A stretch of 64,000 nucleotides of DNA, taken from contig WJMH01000005.1 of assembly GCA_014728045.1 (NCBI GenBank), forward strand, positions 1 to 64,000. The letters are read 5' to 3'. Shown one piece after another: positions 22,582-30,797 of the stretch. Each line of letters begins with the position of its first letter. Position 1 is the stretch's first letter. Below the pieces are notes generated by a model that worked only from the letters and a program-made list of their open reading frames with translations, ran no database searches and was not told the DNA's origin. Position numbers and translations under genes: made by a program. The DNA comes from Candidatus Omnitrophota bacterium. GTDB lineage: Bacteria; Omnitrophota; Gorgyraeia; Tantalellales; Tantalellaceae.

Positions 22582-25500
22582 ATGCATATATTTTCAGATA
22601 TCGGTGCGGGTTGCGTGGATCGCTCTATGAACCCTTTCGTTCGTAAAGGCCCCATGCGCGGTGTTATCAGTTTACTGGTAGCGGGGCTTTTCCTTATCAA
22701 TTTCCTTACATGTGATATCGCGGGGGCCCTTTCCGGTCCTGTGGATCTTTCTCGCACCGGATCCGTTGGGCCCGGGGCTCCCCGCCTTTTAAAGCCGCTT
22801 GAGGTGGATTCTTTCAGGATCCCGGAGGCCCTCGGGGTCGTGGACAGCATGAGCGAGGGCTCATCCGGCAGGATGGTAATCCACATACAGGATGCGCACT
22901 GTAACTACCAGGTCCAGAGGACCATAGCCAGCTTAATCTCCCATCTCAGAGATAATTACGGGGTGAGGACCGTTAACCTCGAAGGCGGCTGGGGGGAATA
23001 CGACCTTTCGCCTTTTACTTCCATAGAGAACGGAAAGACCCGCAGGAACGTCTCGGATTATTTCCTTAAAGGGGGAGTTCTCAACGGCGCTGAGTTCTAC
23101 GCGATAAATAATGACGGTCTGGTTGATCTGTGGGGGGTCGAGGACAAAGACCTTTATCTTGATAACCTCAAGGTCTACCGCGATTCGTCCGGTTACAGGC
23201 AGAAGGGGCTTTCTATTATCAGGAGGCTCTCCCGCGCGGCGGAGGCTCTTAAGGACAAGATCTATTCCGCGAAAATACGCCGTCTGGATGAGGCGTTCAC
23301 CCGCTACACCCTGAAAGAAGAAGGCATCCTGAAGTATCTCGCCCTTTTAAGGGATGAGGCCGGGAAGCTGGGAATATCGCTTGATAACTATCCGAACCTG
23401 CAGGAACTGACCAGGACCTCACGCATCGAGGAGAGCATAGACCTCGCCCGGGCGAACCGTGAAAGGGACCTTCTCGTCGACAGGTTCGAGAAGGTGCTTT
23501 CGGTCAACGAGATCGCACGCCTCAGCGGAAAGATCAGGAGTTTCAAGGCGGGCGTTCTCTCACGGGAGGATTTCTACGCATACCTTCGCGATAAGGCGCA
23601 TCAGGTGGGGCTTGATGCGGAGGAGTATCCGGAACTATTCAAGTACGATTCTTACGTTAGGAGTTTTGCCTTGGTCGACAAGGTGAGCGCGAAGCGCGAG
23701 CTTTTAGCCCTTGACCGCAAGGTGAGGGAAGGTCTTTACACTTCTGCCGAGGAAAAGAAGCTGGATGAGGCGTGCCGCGCCCTCAGTGTGCTGCAGGAAT
23801 TGTTCACCTTTCGCCTTAAGGACCATTTCTACAGGCTTTACCTTGAACAGGGCGGGTTCGATCTTAACGGGAGCCTTTCCTTTATAGAGGAGAAGGCCGA
23901 GCTTTACAGGATAGAGGCCGGCCTGGAAGAAGGGATAAGAGAGCTTGATGGGTACACGAACAGGATCAGCCTTTTCTATGAGCGTTCCAGGGACAGGGAC
24001 CTCTCCTTCTTGAGGAACATGCGCTTCGGCGACGGGCCGCGGGAGGCGGCTATTCTCGTTACGGGAGGATTCCATACCGACAGGCTGCTTGAGCTTCTAA
24101 AGAAGAGAGGCTATTCCTGCGTTTCAATAATCCCGGCCTACCGGAGCAGCCCAAAGGGCAGCGGCCTTTACCACCATCTGCTTTCGGGGGGGACCGATCC
24201 CCTGTCGGAAGCGCTGAGCCCGTTCGTTTCGAACATGCAGGTCGCGAGCATACTCACCGAACTGGCCACTGACGCGTGGGACCCGACCCATTATAAGGCG
24301 ATACTGGCCGCCAAGGACGGCGTGCAGCTTATGATGGACACGGGTAACCCGCTCAGGGTTTACAGCCCGGACGAGAAGCACAGCATAAGGCTTTACATAA
24401 GTGACGGCCAGATACAGTTCGAACGCGACCCGGAGGACTTTCTTGAGGAGGAAGAGAAGGTCAACATAATGCAGCTTATCGAGATGTACGGGGTCCGCCG
24501 CCCGAAGAAAAGACCGGCGGATGTTCCCCGCCAAGCCCCGGGCGAAGAGAGCCGGATAGATGTCCCCGACGGGATAAACCGCCTGATACAGCTGATGTCC
24601 TCTTTTACCATCGCAGATGAGAGTTCCATAGACAGCACCGTTGTCGTGCCGGATCTGCACGGCAATATGCAGAAACTCGATGACGCGCTGAGCAGGGTTA
24701 CCGATCCCGACCAGGAGATAGTGTTTCTGGGCGATTACATGGACCGCGGGCGCGAAGGCATCAAGGTAATGCGCAGGGTGATGGAACTTTCCCGGACAAG
24801 GCGCGTTATACCTCTGATGGGTAACCACGACCTCATGCTTATAATGGCGATGATGGGCGACGAATGGGCTTTCCAGAAATGGCTTGAGAACGGCGGCCTC
24901 AAGGTGCTCGCGGAACTGGGCTACCGGGGCGTGGAACAGATCGAATCCTTCGTTAAGCAGGCCATGCCGGGGATCCAGATGGCCCTTTACGCGGGCGAGC
25001 ACGCCCAGGAATACGAGCTGCTTCGCCAGGCGGTCATGCAGGATAAAGTCCTTAAAGAGATAACCCAATGGATGCAGGAGAACCTGTATCTCTACTATAT
25101 AGGTAGTAACGGCGTGCTTTACGTGCATGCGGGGCTTCCCATGGACGAGGGGGCGAATATAACGCTGAGATACACGGCAGATGACGGTACAAGCTATGAA
25201 AAACTTCCGGCCCTGGCCAAGCTGGAAGAGGAAATGAAACGCTCTTTCAGTAACAGCGATCCATCGCACCGCGCTAGCCAGTTCCTCCTGAGGGGGATTA
25301 CCGAAGAGGATATAGCCCGGAACAGGCCCTACGAGGAGATACATCCCCAGAGAAGGTCTCCCCTGTGGGTGCGTTACGCCGATCGTCTGGGAAAAAGTTC
25401 CGTGGAACTTGCCAGCATGGTGATGAGGGGAAGGGAAGCTTCGATAATGGAGCAGCTGGGCGTTTCCATGATGGTGGTCGGCCACACTCCGGTCACCGAC

Positions 25501-28500
25501 CCGATGACGGAACTAATAAACCTCAATAACAGGATCTTTTACATAGACCGCGACTACAGGGAGGACTCGGGTGTGGTCCTCTACAACGGCGTTGACGGGA
25601 TAGAGTACACCCTGGGCAGCCCGGTGGCCCACCAGCTTGTGGAGAAAGAAGTTTTCCTTCGCATACACCAGGCCGCCCGGGAGAGGGCGAGGCAGGTCCT
25701 CAAGGATATCCGCGATAAATACGTGACCAGTAGCGGTACGGACCTATTGGGTAAGCTTTTCGACGAGAACGGGGAGATGGTCACCGAAGTCAGCGTAAGG
25801 CGCGCGCCCGACAGGCCATCCGTGCTCATATCGAACGCCGCAGACGGCACCACTCTTTACAATAAGTACGGGGAACCGGTGAAGTCGCTGCCGTTCAGGG
25901 AGAAGTACGAGTACAGGTCCGACATCCTCAAGGATAAACCTCTTCAGCAGCTGAAGGAGCTCAGGGACACGTATAAAGGCCGGGAAAAAGAGACCGCCGG
26001 GCTCTCCTACAAGGTGCTCTCGGGCGCCATAGAGGTCCTGGAGCGGGCGGAGCTTTCGGTGCTGATCAATAATGATTACGGCATACTGGGCGTCTCGGAC
26101 GATTCGGGCAAGGTCCCCTACATATATCTTTGCGATATGCTCATAAAGGACCCGGAGATGTTCACCATCGCCCTTTTCCACGAGGCGGCGGAGATATACC
26201 TGGCAAGGAACCGCCACCTTGTACCGGAGGGTCTGGACACGCACAGACTTCTGAGGGGAGCCTCCAGCTCCGATAGGAGACAGAATCCCGAGGATTATAC
26301 CAGGGGAGTCCAGGACGAGCTGTTCGGCCAGCTCAACAACGAGTTCACTTACAGGATAACCCACGCGCAGGGGGATTTCATATATGATGACGAGATCAGG
26401 CTTATCGCCGCGTTCCTTTCTGTCCACGGCAACGACCTGCAGGACGCGCAGAACGCACTGCTTAAACCCCATTCGGTGCCCAGGATGACCAAGTCCCTTG
26501 CGAGGGCTTTCCTCAACATGAGAAAGAGCTATCTAGACGCGCGCGAGAGGCACGCCGAGACAAAGGATTTTGCCAGCACCCTGGCGCACGACAACATGTA
26601 CCAGGCGCTGGGCGTTTTGAGGAAACTCTTGAGGGAACATCCCCACCACATGGCAAGATATCTTAAAAGTTCCTGCGAGGGGGGCTATACCGCGCTTCAC
26701 GGAATACAGGAGATACGCGTGCAGATCCTCCTTGAGAAATTCGTCGAAGGCAAGATCGACCAGGTGAGGGTCCTGCCCACACCGAGGAACAAGGCACTCA
26801 GTGATCTTATGGATACGGTTGCGGCGAATCTCTCTTATAAGGGCAGGAGGGGCGCGATAGTCGAGATCCCCGCCGGCAAGGAAGTCATCATAGTCGGGGA
26901 CCTTCATACGAGATTGTCGAACCTGAGGAAAATACTTTACTCGAACAACAACCTTCAGAAAATAAAGTCCGGCGAGGCGGTGCTTTTGATACTCGGCGAC
27001 GCCCTTCACCCGGCAGTGGACTGCATGATGCTTAACGAGGATGATGACCTTATGGAAAAACTCGCGGAGATGACAAGTTCCTTCGAGATCCTCCAGTTCA
27101 TCCATCGTCTCAAGAGGGAGTATCCCGATAACGTGCATTACCTTCTGGGTAACCATGACTACCTGAGCTCCAGGATCGGCAAGGCGGTAAGCAAGACCGA
27201 ATACGTCCCGCAGGGGGTCGTCTTCAGGCAGGAGATGCTCAAGTGGTACGGGCCCGAATACGTGGAGGTCTACAAACAGTTTCTCGCTTCGAGCCCGCTT
27301 ATGGTGAGAACCCCAGACGGGCTTGTCGCGCTGCACGCGGGGCCCGTTAAGAGCGCCCACTCGATCCGCGACATACGAAAGGCCGACCCGGCCGATGCGG
27401 ATGACGCGATAGTGAACGAAGCCACCTGGTCAAGATGGGAGAACGATTACGGAGAAGGGGAAGTGCACGGTTTTCTCAAGATGGTGGGGGGCAAGATACT
27501 TGTGGTCGGGCACACCTCGGACCTTATAGCCAGGAACAGTTTTTTCCACGAGCTCATGCCCGATACGCATTACGTGACGATGGGCGGTCTTGACGTTGTG
27601 GGATATCTTTCCTTCAGGGACGGTAAGATAACGCCGTTCAACCTTACCAGCAAGCTGGCAGAGGAAGAGACGGAACTTACCGGGGATGTCATAAAACTCA
27701 TCGAGGAAGGTAAAACCGACGCGGTCGAGCATGTTTCCGAACCCTTGAAAGAGCGCGTAGCTAAACTGGAAAGCCGTTTCGGTGAACTCCAAATACGCGA
27801 CGTGCTGGGCTCGGGCACTTTCGGCAAGGTGCTCGAGGTGGAGGATGAGGACGGCAACCGTTTCGCTCTGAAGCTGGCCGGGGGCATAGTCGGCGAGGAA
27901 AGGAACGAGCTTTACCGGGCGAGGATGGCCCTTAAGATCAACGACGTTCCCTTCGGAATAGCCATGCAGGAGCGCTCGAACATGGATGAGGTCGACTGGG
28001 TGCCACGCATCATTGACGTGGGTATCGAAGGAAGGGAACCCTATGTCGCCACCGAGATAATCCGTGATTACAGAAAGATAGATCTGTCTCTTCTTGTCGA
28101 GCTTGAAAGGAAACAGATCCACTCGCTCATGCAACAGATAGCCAGGATAGTCACCTCTCTTGAAAGCATGGGCGCTATCATGTACGATCCCAAGCTGGAG
28201 AATTTCGGTTACAAGGAGGGCCGCGTGATACTGCTTGATACGGGTGCATGTAACGTCAACAGGAACCTTCTTGAGGGTGAGCACCTGGCCAGAATAGAGC
28301 AAATGGGTATAAGGACGACCGAGGAGAACTGGACCGGGGATGACGTTCTCGAGGACATCATCGCCAACATGGTTGAGAAGCTGGATGCCCTGCTGGGCAA
28401 CGAGATCACTAAAGAGGAGATAGAGAGCGTTACTCGAAAAGAGCGCTCAAGGGCGAGGATAGCCACGCTTTACGCCAAGAGCGGGGAACTTATAAAGAAC

Positions 28501-29082
28501 ATTAGAGAGCGCGATAAACCCGTTGTTGTCTTCATGCAGCACCTGGTTGCCGAAGGCGCCACGGCGCAGTTCACTCTTATACGCAGGCTTGAGAGGGACC
28601 TTAAGAAAAAATACGACACCGAGAACCTGAGGGTGATGCTCTACGACGGAACACGCCAGGGGCTTGACAGCGCGATGGGCCGCGCCGAGACCATACTCAA
28701 GATACCGGGGGCAAAGGCGGTAGCTTACGTATCACCCCAGATGCATCCGGGCGAGGTCTCAGGTAACGTGTTATACGTCAAGGAGGAATGCCCGTGGGGA
28801 GGTGACATGCTCTCGATGGTGGGACCGCATGTCATGCTCGCGATGGGGCTGGTGAATTTCCAGGAAGGCACCGCGTCCGTGGAACTTGTAAGGGATATCG
28901 AGCACCTGCTCAAGCTCATGATAGGGGACAGGGAGACCCTCAAATCCATGAACAGCGAAGGTGTCGAGGTTTTCCTGAAGAACCTGATTAGAGGTATCAG
29001 TATCCTCAAGATGAAGAAGATCGACCTTAAGAAGATGCGCGATGTAGTGGAGGCCCAGGAGAAGCTGTTGCATTCATTATGA
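22582..29082 (+). CDS. Giant multidomain protein: TraB/ChaN-like region, two PPP-type phosphatases, protein-kinase-like domain
   Basis: 2166 residues from ATG 22582 (8 nt after AGAAGGG); a GTG at 22573 is possible. (a) Basic N-terminus and hydrophobic segment ~27-50, a signal peptide or anchor. (b) ~95-515, opening with VIHIQDAHCNYQVQ and NLEGGWGEYD and closing with VTGGFHTDRLLELLKKRGY, reminiscent of TraB/ChaN-type folds. (c) First metallophosphatase ~685-1000: D691-x-H693, GDYMDRG from ~717, GNHD with N748/H749, GHT H968. (d) A region with HEAAE near 1200. (e) Second metallophosphatase ~1435-1690: D1440-x-H1442, GD D1473, GNHD N1524/H1525, GHT H1644; its second motif lacks DRG. (f) Kinase-like domain ~1735-1950: glycine loop GSGTFGKV from 1743, Lys1764 (ALK), Asp1869/Asn1874 (DPKLEN) and Asp1886 (DTG in place of DFG). 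(g) C-terminal ~1977-2166, unrecognised. Domain calls rest on motifs; function is not known. Confidence 0.85.
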   Translation: MHIFSDIGAGCVDRSMNPFVRKGPMRGVISLLVAGLFLINFLTCDIAGALSGPVDLSRTGSVGPGAPRLLKPLEVDSFRIPEALGVVDSMSEGSSGRMVIHIQDAHCNYQVQRTIASLISHLRDNYGVRTVNLEGGWGEYDLSPFTSIENGKTRRNVSDYFLKGGVLNGAEFYAINNDGLVDLWGVEDKDLYLDNLKVYRDSSGYRQKGLSIIRRLSRAAEALKDKIYSAKIRRLDEAFTRYTLKEEGILKYLALLRDEAGKLGISLDNYPNLQELTRTSRIEESIDLARANRERDLLVDRFEKVLSVNEIARLSGKIRSFKAGVLSREDFYAYLRDKAHQVGLDAEEYPELFKYDSYVRSFALVDKVSAKRELLALDRKVREGLYTSAEEKKLDEACRALSVLQELFTFRLKDHFYRLYLEQGGFDLNGSLSFIEEKAELYRIEAGLEEGIRELDGYTNRISLFYERSRDRDLSFLRNMRFGDGPREAAILVTGGFHTDRLLELLKKRGYSCVSIIPAYRSSPKGSGLYHHLLSGGTDPLSEALSPFVSNMQVASILTELATDAWDPTHYKAILAAKDGVQLMMDTGNPLRVYSPDEKHSIRLYISDGQIQFERDPEDFLEEEEKVNIMQLIEMYGVRRPKKRPADVPRQAPGEESRIDVPDGINRLIQLMSSFTIADESSIDSTVVVPDLHGNMQKLDDALSRVTDPDQEIVFLGDYMDRGREGIKVMRRVMELSRTRRVIPLMGNHDLMLIMAMMGDEWAFQKWLENGGLKVLAELGYRGVEQIESFVKQAMPGIQMALYAGEHAQEYELLRQAVMQDKVLKEITQWMQENLYLYYIGSNGVLYVHAGLPMDEGANITLRYTADDGTSYEKLPALAKLEEEMKRSFSNSDPSHRASQFLLRGITEEDIARNRPYEEIHPQRRSPLWVRYADRLGKSSVELASMVMRGREASIMEQLGVSMMVVGHTPVTDPMTELINLNNRIFYIDRDYREDSGVVLYNGVDGIEYTLGSPVAHQLVEKEVFLRIHQAARERARQVLKDIRDKYVTSSGTDLLGKLFDENGEMVTEVSVRRAPDRPSVLISNAADGTTLYNKYGEPVKSLPFREKYEYRSDILKDKPLQQLKELRDTYKGREKETAGLSYKVLSGAIEVLERAELSVLINNDYGILGVSDDSGKVPYIYLCDMLIKDPEMFTIALFHEAAEIYLARNRHLVPEGLDTHRLLRGASSSDRRQNPEDYTRGVQDELFGQLNNEFTYRITHAQGDFIYDDEIRLIAAFLSVHGNDLQDAQNALLKPHSVPRMTKSLARAFLNMRKSYLDARERHAETKDFASTLAHDNMYQALGVLRKLLREHPHHMARYLKSSCEGGYTALHGIQEIRVQILLEKFVEGKIDQVRVLPTPRNKALSDLMDTVAANLSYKGRRGAIVEIPAGKEVIIVGDLHTRLSNLRKILYSNNNLQKIKSGEAVLLILGDALHPAVDCMMLNEDDDLMEKLAEMTSSFEILQFIHRLKREYPDNVHYLLGNHDYLSSRIGKAVSKTEYVPQGVVFRQEMLKWYGPEYVEVYKQFLASSPLMVRTPDGLVALHAGPVKSAHSIRDIRKADPADADDAIVNEATWSRWENDYGEGEVHGFLKMVGGKILVVGHTSDLIARNSFFHELMPDTHYVTMGGLDVVGYLSFRDGKITPFNLTSKLAEEETELTGDVIKLIEEGKTDAVEHVSEPLKERVAKLESRFGELQIRDVLGSGTFGKVLEVEDEDGNRFALKLAGGIVGEERNELYRARMALKINDVPFGIAMQERSNMDEVDWVPRIIDVGIEGREPYVATEIIRDYRKIDLSLLVELERKQIHSLMQQIARIVTSLESMGAIMYDPKLENFGYKEGRVILLDTGACNVNRNLLEGEHLARIEQMGIRTTEENWTGDDVLEDIIANMVEKLDALLGNEITKEEIESVTRKERSRARIATLYAKSGELIKNIRERDKPVVVFMQHLVAEGATAQFTLIRRLERDLKKKYDTENLRVMLYDGTRQGLDSAMGRAETILKIPGAKAVAYVSPQMHPGEVSGNVLYVKEECPWGGDMLSMVGPHVMLAMGLVNFQEGTASVELVRDIEHLLKLMIGDRETLKSMNSEGVEVFLKNLIRGISILKMKKIDLKKMRDVVEAQEKLLHSL

Positions 29083-29103
29083 TCCCAGGGCGGGAAAGCC
29101 CTC

Positions 29104-29147
29104 AAAAAAGACCGTGTACGCCGGAAAAGGCGCACGGTCTTTTTTTA
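29104..29147 (+). terminator. Rho-independent terminator after the giant gene
   Basis: A 12-bp GC-rich stem with a two-base bulge (29109-29122 with 29129-29140), GGAAAA loop, preceded by an A-run and followed by seven or more T residues. It separates the giant gene from the lysS control region. Confidence 0.88.
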
Positions 29148-29160
29148 TGACAACATATAT

Positions 29161-29224
29161 AAAGTTGTACAAACCTCTCTAAACATTTCTAAACTTATCT
29201 AAACCTAAACAAAACTGCATAAAC
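29161..29224. repeat. Phased A-tracts and TCTAAAC iterons, predicted curved DNA
   Basis: An AAA or AAAA run starts at 29161, 29171, 29181, 29191, 29201, 29211 and 29221, exactly every 10 bp. Within them TCTAAAC repeats at 29178, 29188 and 29198. A-tracts in phase with the helix bend DNA in one direction; the array ends about 24 bp before the -35 of the lysS promoter. Confidence 0.75.
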
Positions 29225-29225
29225 A

Positions 29226-29265
29226 TATATATGCGGAGTTAATGGCATTGACATCCGCATATATA
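29226..29265. promoter_or_regulatory. Inverted repeat straddling the lysS -35 box (operator candidate)
   Basis: Arms TATATATGCGG (29226-29236) and CCGCATATATA (29255-29265) are perfect complements of 11 bp separated by 18 bp. The -35 hexamer lies in the spacer and the right arm fills most of the region between -35 and -10. This placement suits a repressor or activator dimer; no candidate regulator gene is adjacent. Confidence 0.55.
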
Positions 29266-29276
29266 ATAGATATAAT
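29248..29276 (+). promoter_or_regulatory. Consensus sigma-70 promoter before lysS
   Basis: TTGACA (29248-29253), exactly 17 bp, TATAAT (29271-29276): all 12 consensus positions match. A second TATAAT at 29262-29267 lies within the spacer. Predicted start near 29283, leaving a ~80-nt leader before lysS. Confidence 0.88.
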
Positions 29277-29295
29277 CTTTTGGATATAATTATTA

Positions 29296-29335
29296 TTTTA
29301 TACTGCGTTCTGACCGGTATAAAAGGTGTTTTTTT
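29296..29335 (+). promoter_or_regulatory. Leader hairpin followed by T-run, possible attenuator
   Basis: TTTTATAC (29296-29303) and GTATAAAA (29317-29324) form a perfect 8-bp stem with a 13-nt loop, followed within 5 nt by a run of six or more T residues. The stem is AT-rich and weak for a terminator. It could be an attenuator or an operator; it is too small to be a T-box. Confidence 0.35.
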
Positions 29336-29362
29336 ATATTTTTTTCAGAAGGGCAGCAGGAT

Positions 29363-30793
29363 ATGGAAGAGAAGAACGAACTTATCGAACAGAGATACAA
29401 AAACCTGGAGAAGCTCAAAGAGGCGGGTATAGACCCCTTCGCGGAAAGTTTTTCCGACGCGGAGAGCATTTCCTCTATAAAAGGGGATTTTTCCGAGGGC
29501 AGGCCTTCCAGAGTAGCCGGCAGGATCATGGCAAAGCGCGAGCACGGTAAAAGTGTTTTCGCCGATCTCAAGGACTTCACCGGGAGGATACAGATCTATA
29601 TCAAGAAGGATATCGTAGGGGAGGAAGCTTTCGGTATCTTCAAGAGCCTGGACATAGGAGACATAATCGGCGCAAGCGGCGAGCTTTTCAAGACAAGGAC
29701 GGGCGAGGAGACCATACAGGTCACCGAGTTCAAGGTCCTTTCCAAGTCGCTCCTTCCTCTGCCGGAAAAATGGCACGGGCTCAAGGATACCGAGACCAGG
29801 TTCCGCCAGAGGTACGTCGACCTTATCGTTAACGAACAGGCGCGCGATAAGTTCAGGGTCAGGTTCGAGCTCATCAAGAACATACGCGGGCAGCTTGCTT
29901 CAAAGGGATTCTTCGAGGTGGAGACGCCGATGATGCACCCCATTGTCGGGGGGGCCGCCGGAAAGCCATTCAAGACGCATCATGAGGCGCTTGACATGGA
30001 CCTTTACCTCAGGATCGCCCCTGAACTTTACCTCAAGAAGCTCCTGGTGGGAGGATTCGAGAAGGTCTTCGAGATAAATCGCTCCTTCCGCAACGAAGGC
30101 ATCTCCACAAGGCATAATCCCGAGTTCACCATGATGGAGGTCTACGAGGCTTACTCGGACTGCCGGGGGATGATGGAGCTTACCGAGGAGCTGGTGAGGA
30201 ACGCCGCAAAAAGCATCCTCGGGGACGAGAAGTTTACCTACCAGGGAAGGGAAGTTGACCTTACACGGTGGAAGACCGTCTCTTTCGCCCGCCTCATGGA
30301 GGAGAATTTCGGAATAAAGGTCTCGGACCCGCTTGAAGCCTGGGTGGAGAAACTCAGGAAAAAAGACATAGAGATAGAAGGCGATAAGGTATCCAAGACG
30401 CAGATAATCAATATCGTGGGCGAGCTGGTGGAACCGGAGGCGGAGACCCACCCGGTATTCGTGGTGGACATGTTCAAGGAGCTCAGCCCGCTCGCCAAGG
30501 AGAAGAAGGATTCGCCCGGCCTGGTCGACAGGTTCGAGCTTTACATTGGAGGCATGGAGATAGCCAACGCCTATTCGGAGCTTAACGACCCGGTGGACCA
30601 GCGCGAGAGGTTCCGCATGCAGGCGGAGGCGGACCCGGAGGCTATGGTGGACGAGGATTTCGTCCGCGCTCTGGAGTACGGCATGCCCCCGGCGGGGGGC
30701 CTGGGCATAGGGATGGACCGCCTGGCGATGATATTCACCGATTCGGCGACCATAAGGGAGGTCATACTCTTCCCGCACATGAGGCCTGAGTAA
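29363..30793 (+). CDS. lysS: Lysyl-tRNA synthetase, class II
   Basis: 476 residues. Charges tRNA-Lys. N-terminal OB-fold anticodon-binding domain at ~50-150; catalytic class II core with motif 2 (FRNEGISTRHNPEFTMME) and motif 3 (GLGIGMDRLAMIFT). It matches bacterial class II LysRS rather than the class I enzyme. The start has an AGGA element (CAGCAGGAT-ATG). First gene of the long co-directional cluster and downstream of the curved, consensus promoter region. Confidence 0.97.
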   Translation: MEEKNELIEQRYKNLEKLKEAGIDPFAESFSDAESISSIKGDFSEGRPSRVAGRIMAKREHGKSVFADLKDFTGRIQIYIKKDIVGEEAFGIFKSLDIGDIIGASGELFKTRTGEETIQVTEFKVLSKSLLPLPEKWHGLKDTETRFRQRYVDLIVNEQARDKFRVRFELIKNIRGQLASKGFFEVETPMMHPIVGGAAGKPFKTHHEALDMDLYLRIAPELYLKKLLVGGFEKVFEINRSFRNEGISTRHNPEFTMMEVYEAYSDCRGMMELTEELVRNAAKSILGDEKFTYQGREVDLTRWKTVSFARLMEENFGIKVSDPLEAWVEKLRKKDIEIEGDKVSKTQIINIVGELVEPEAETHPVFVVDMFKELSPLAKEKKDSPGLVDRFELYIGGMEIANAYSELNDPVDQRERFRMQAEADPEAMVDEDFVRALEYGMPPAGGLGIGMDRLAMIFTDSATIREVILFPHMRPE

Positions 30794-30797
30794 AAAT

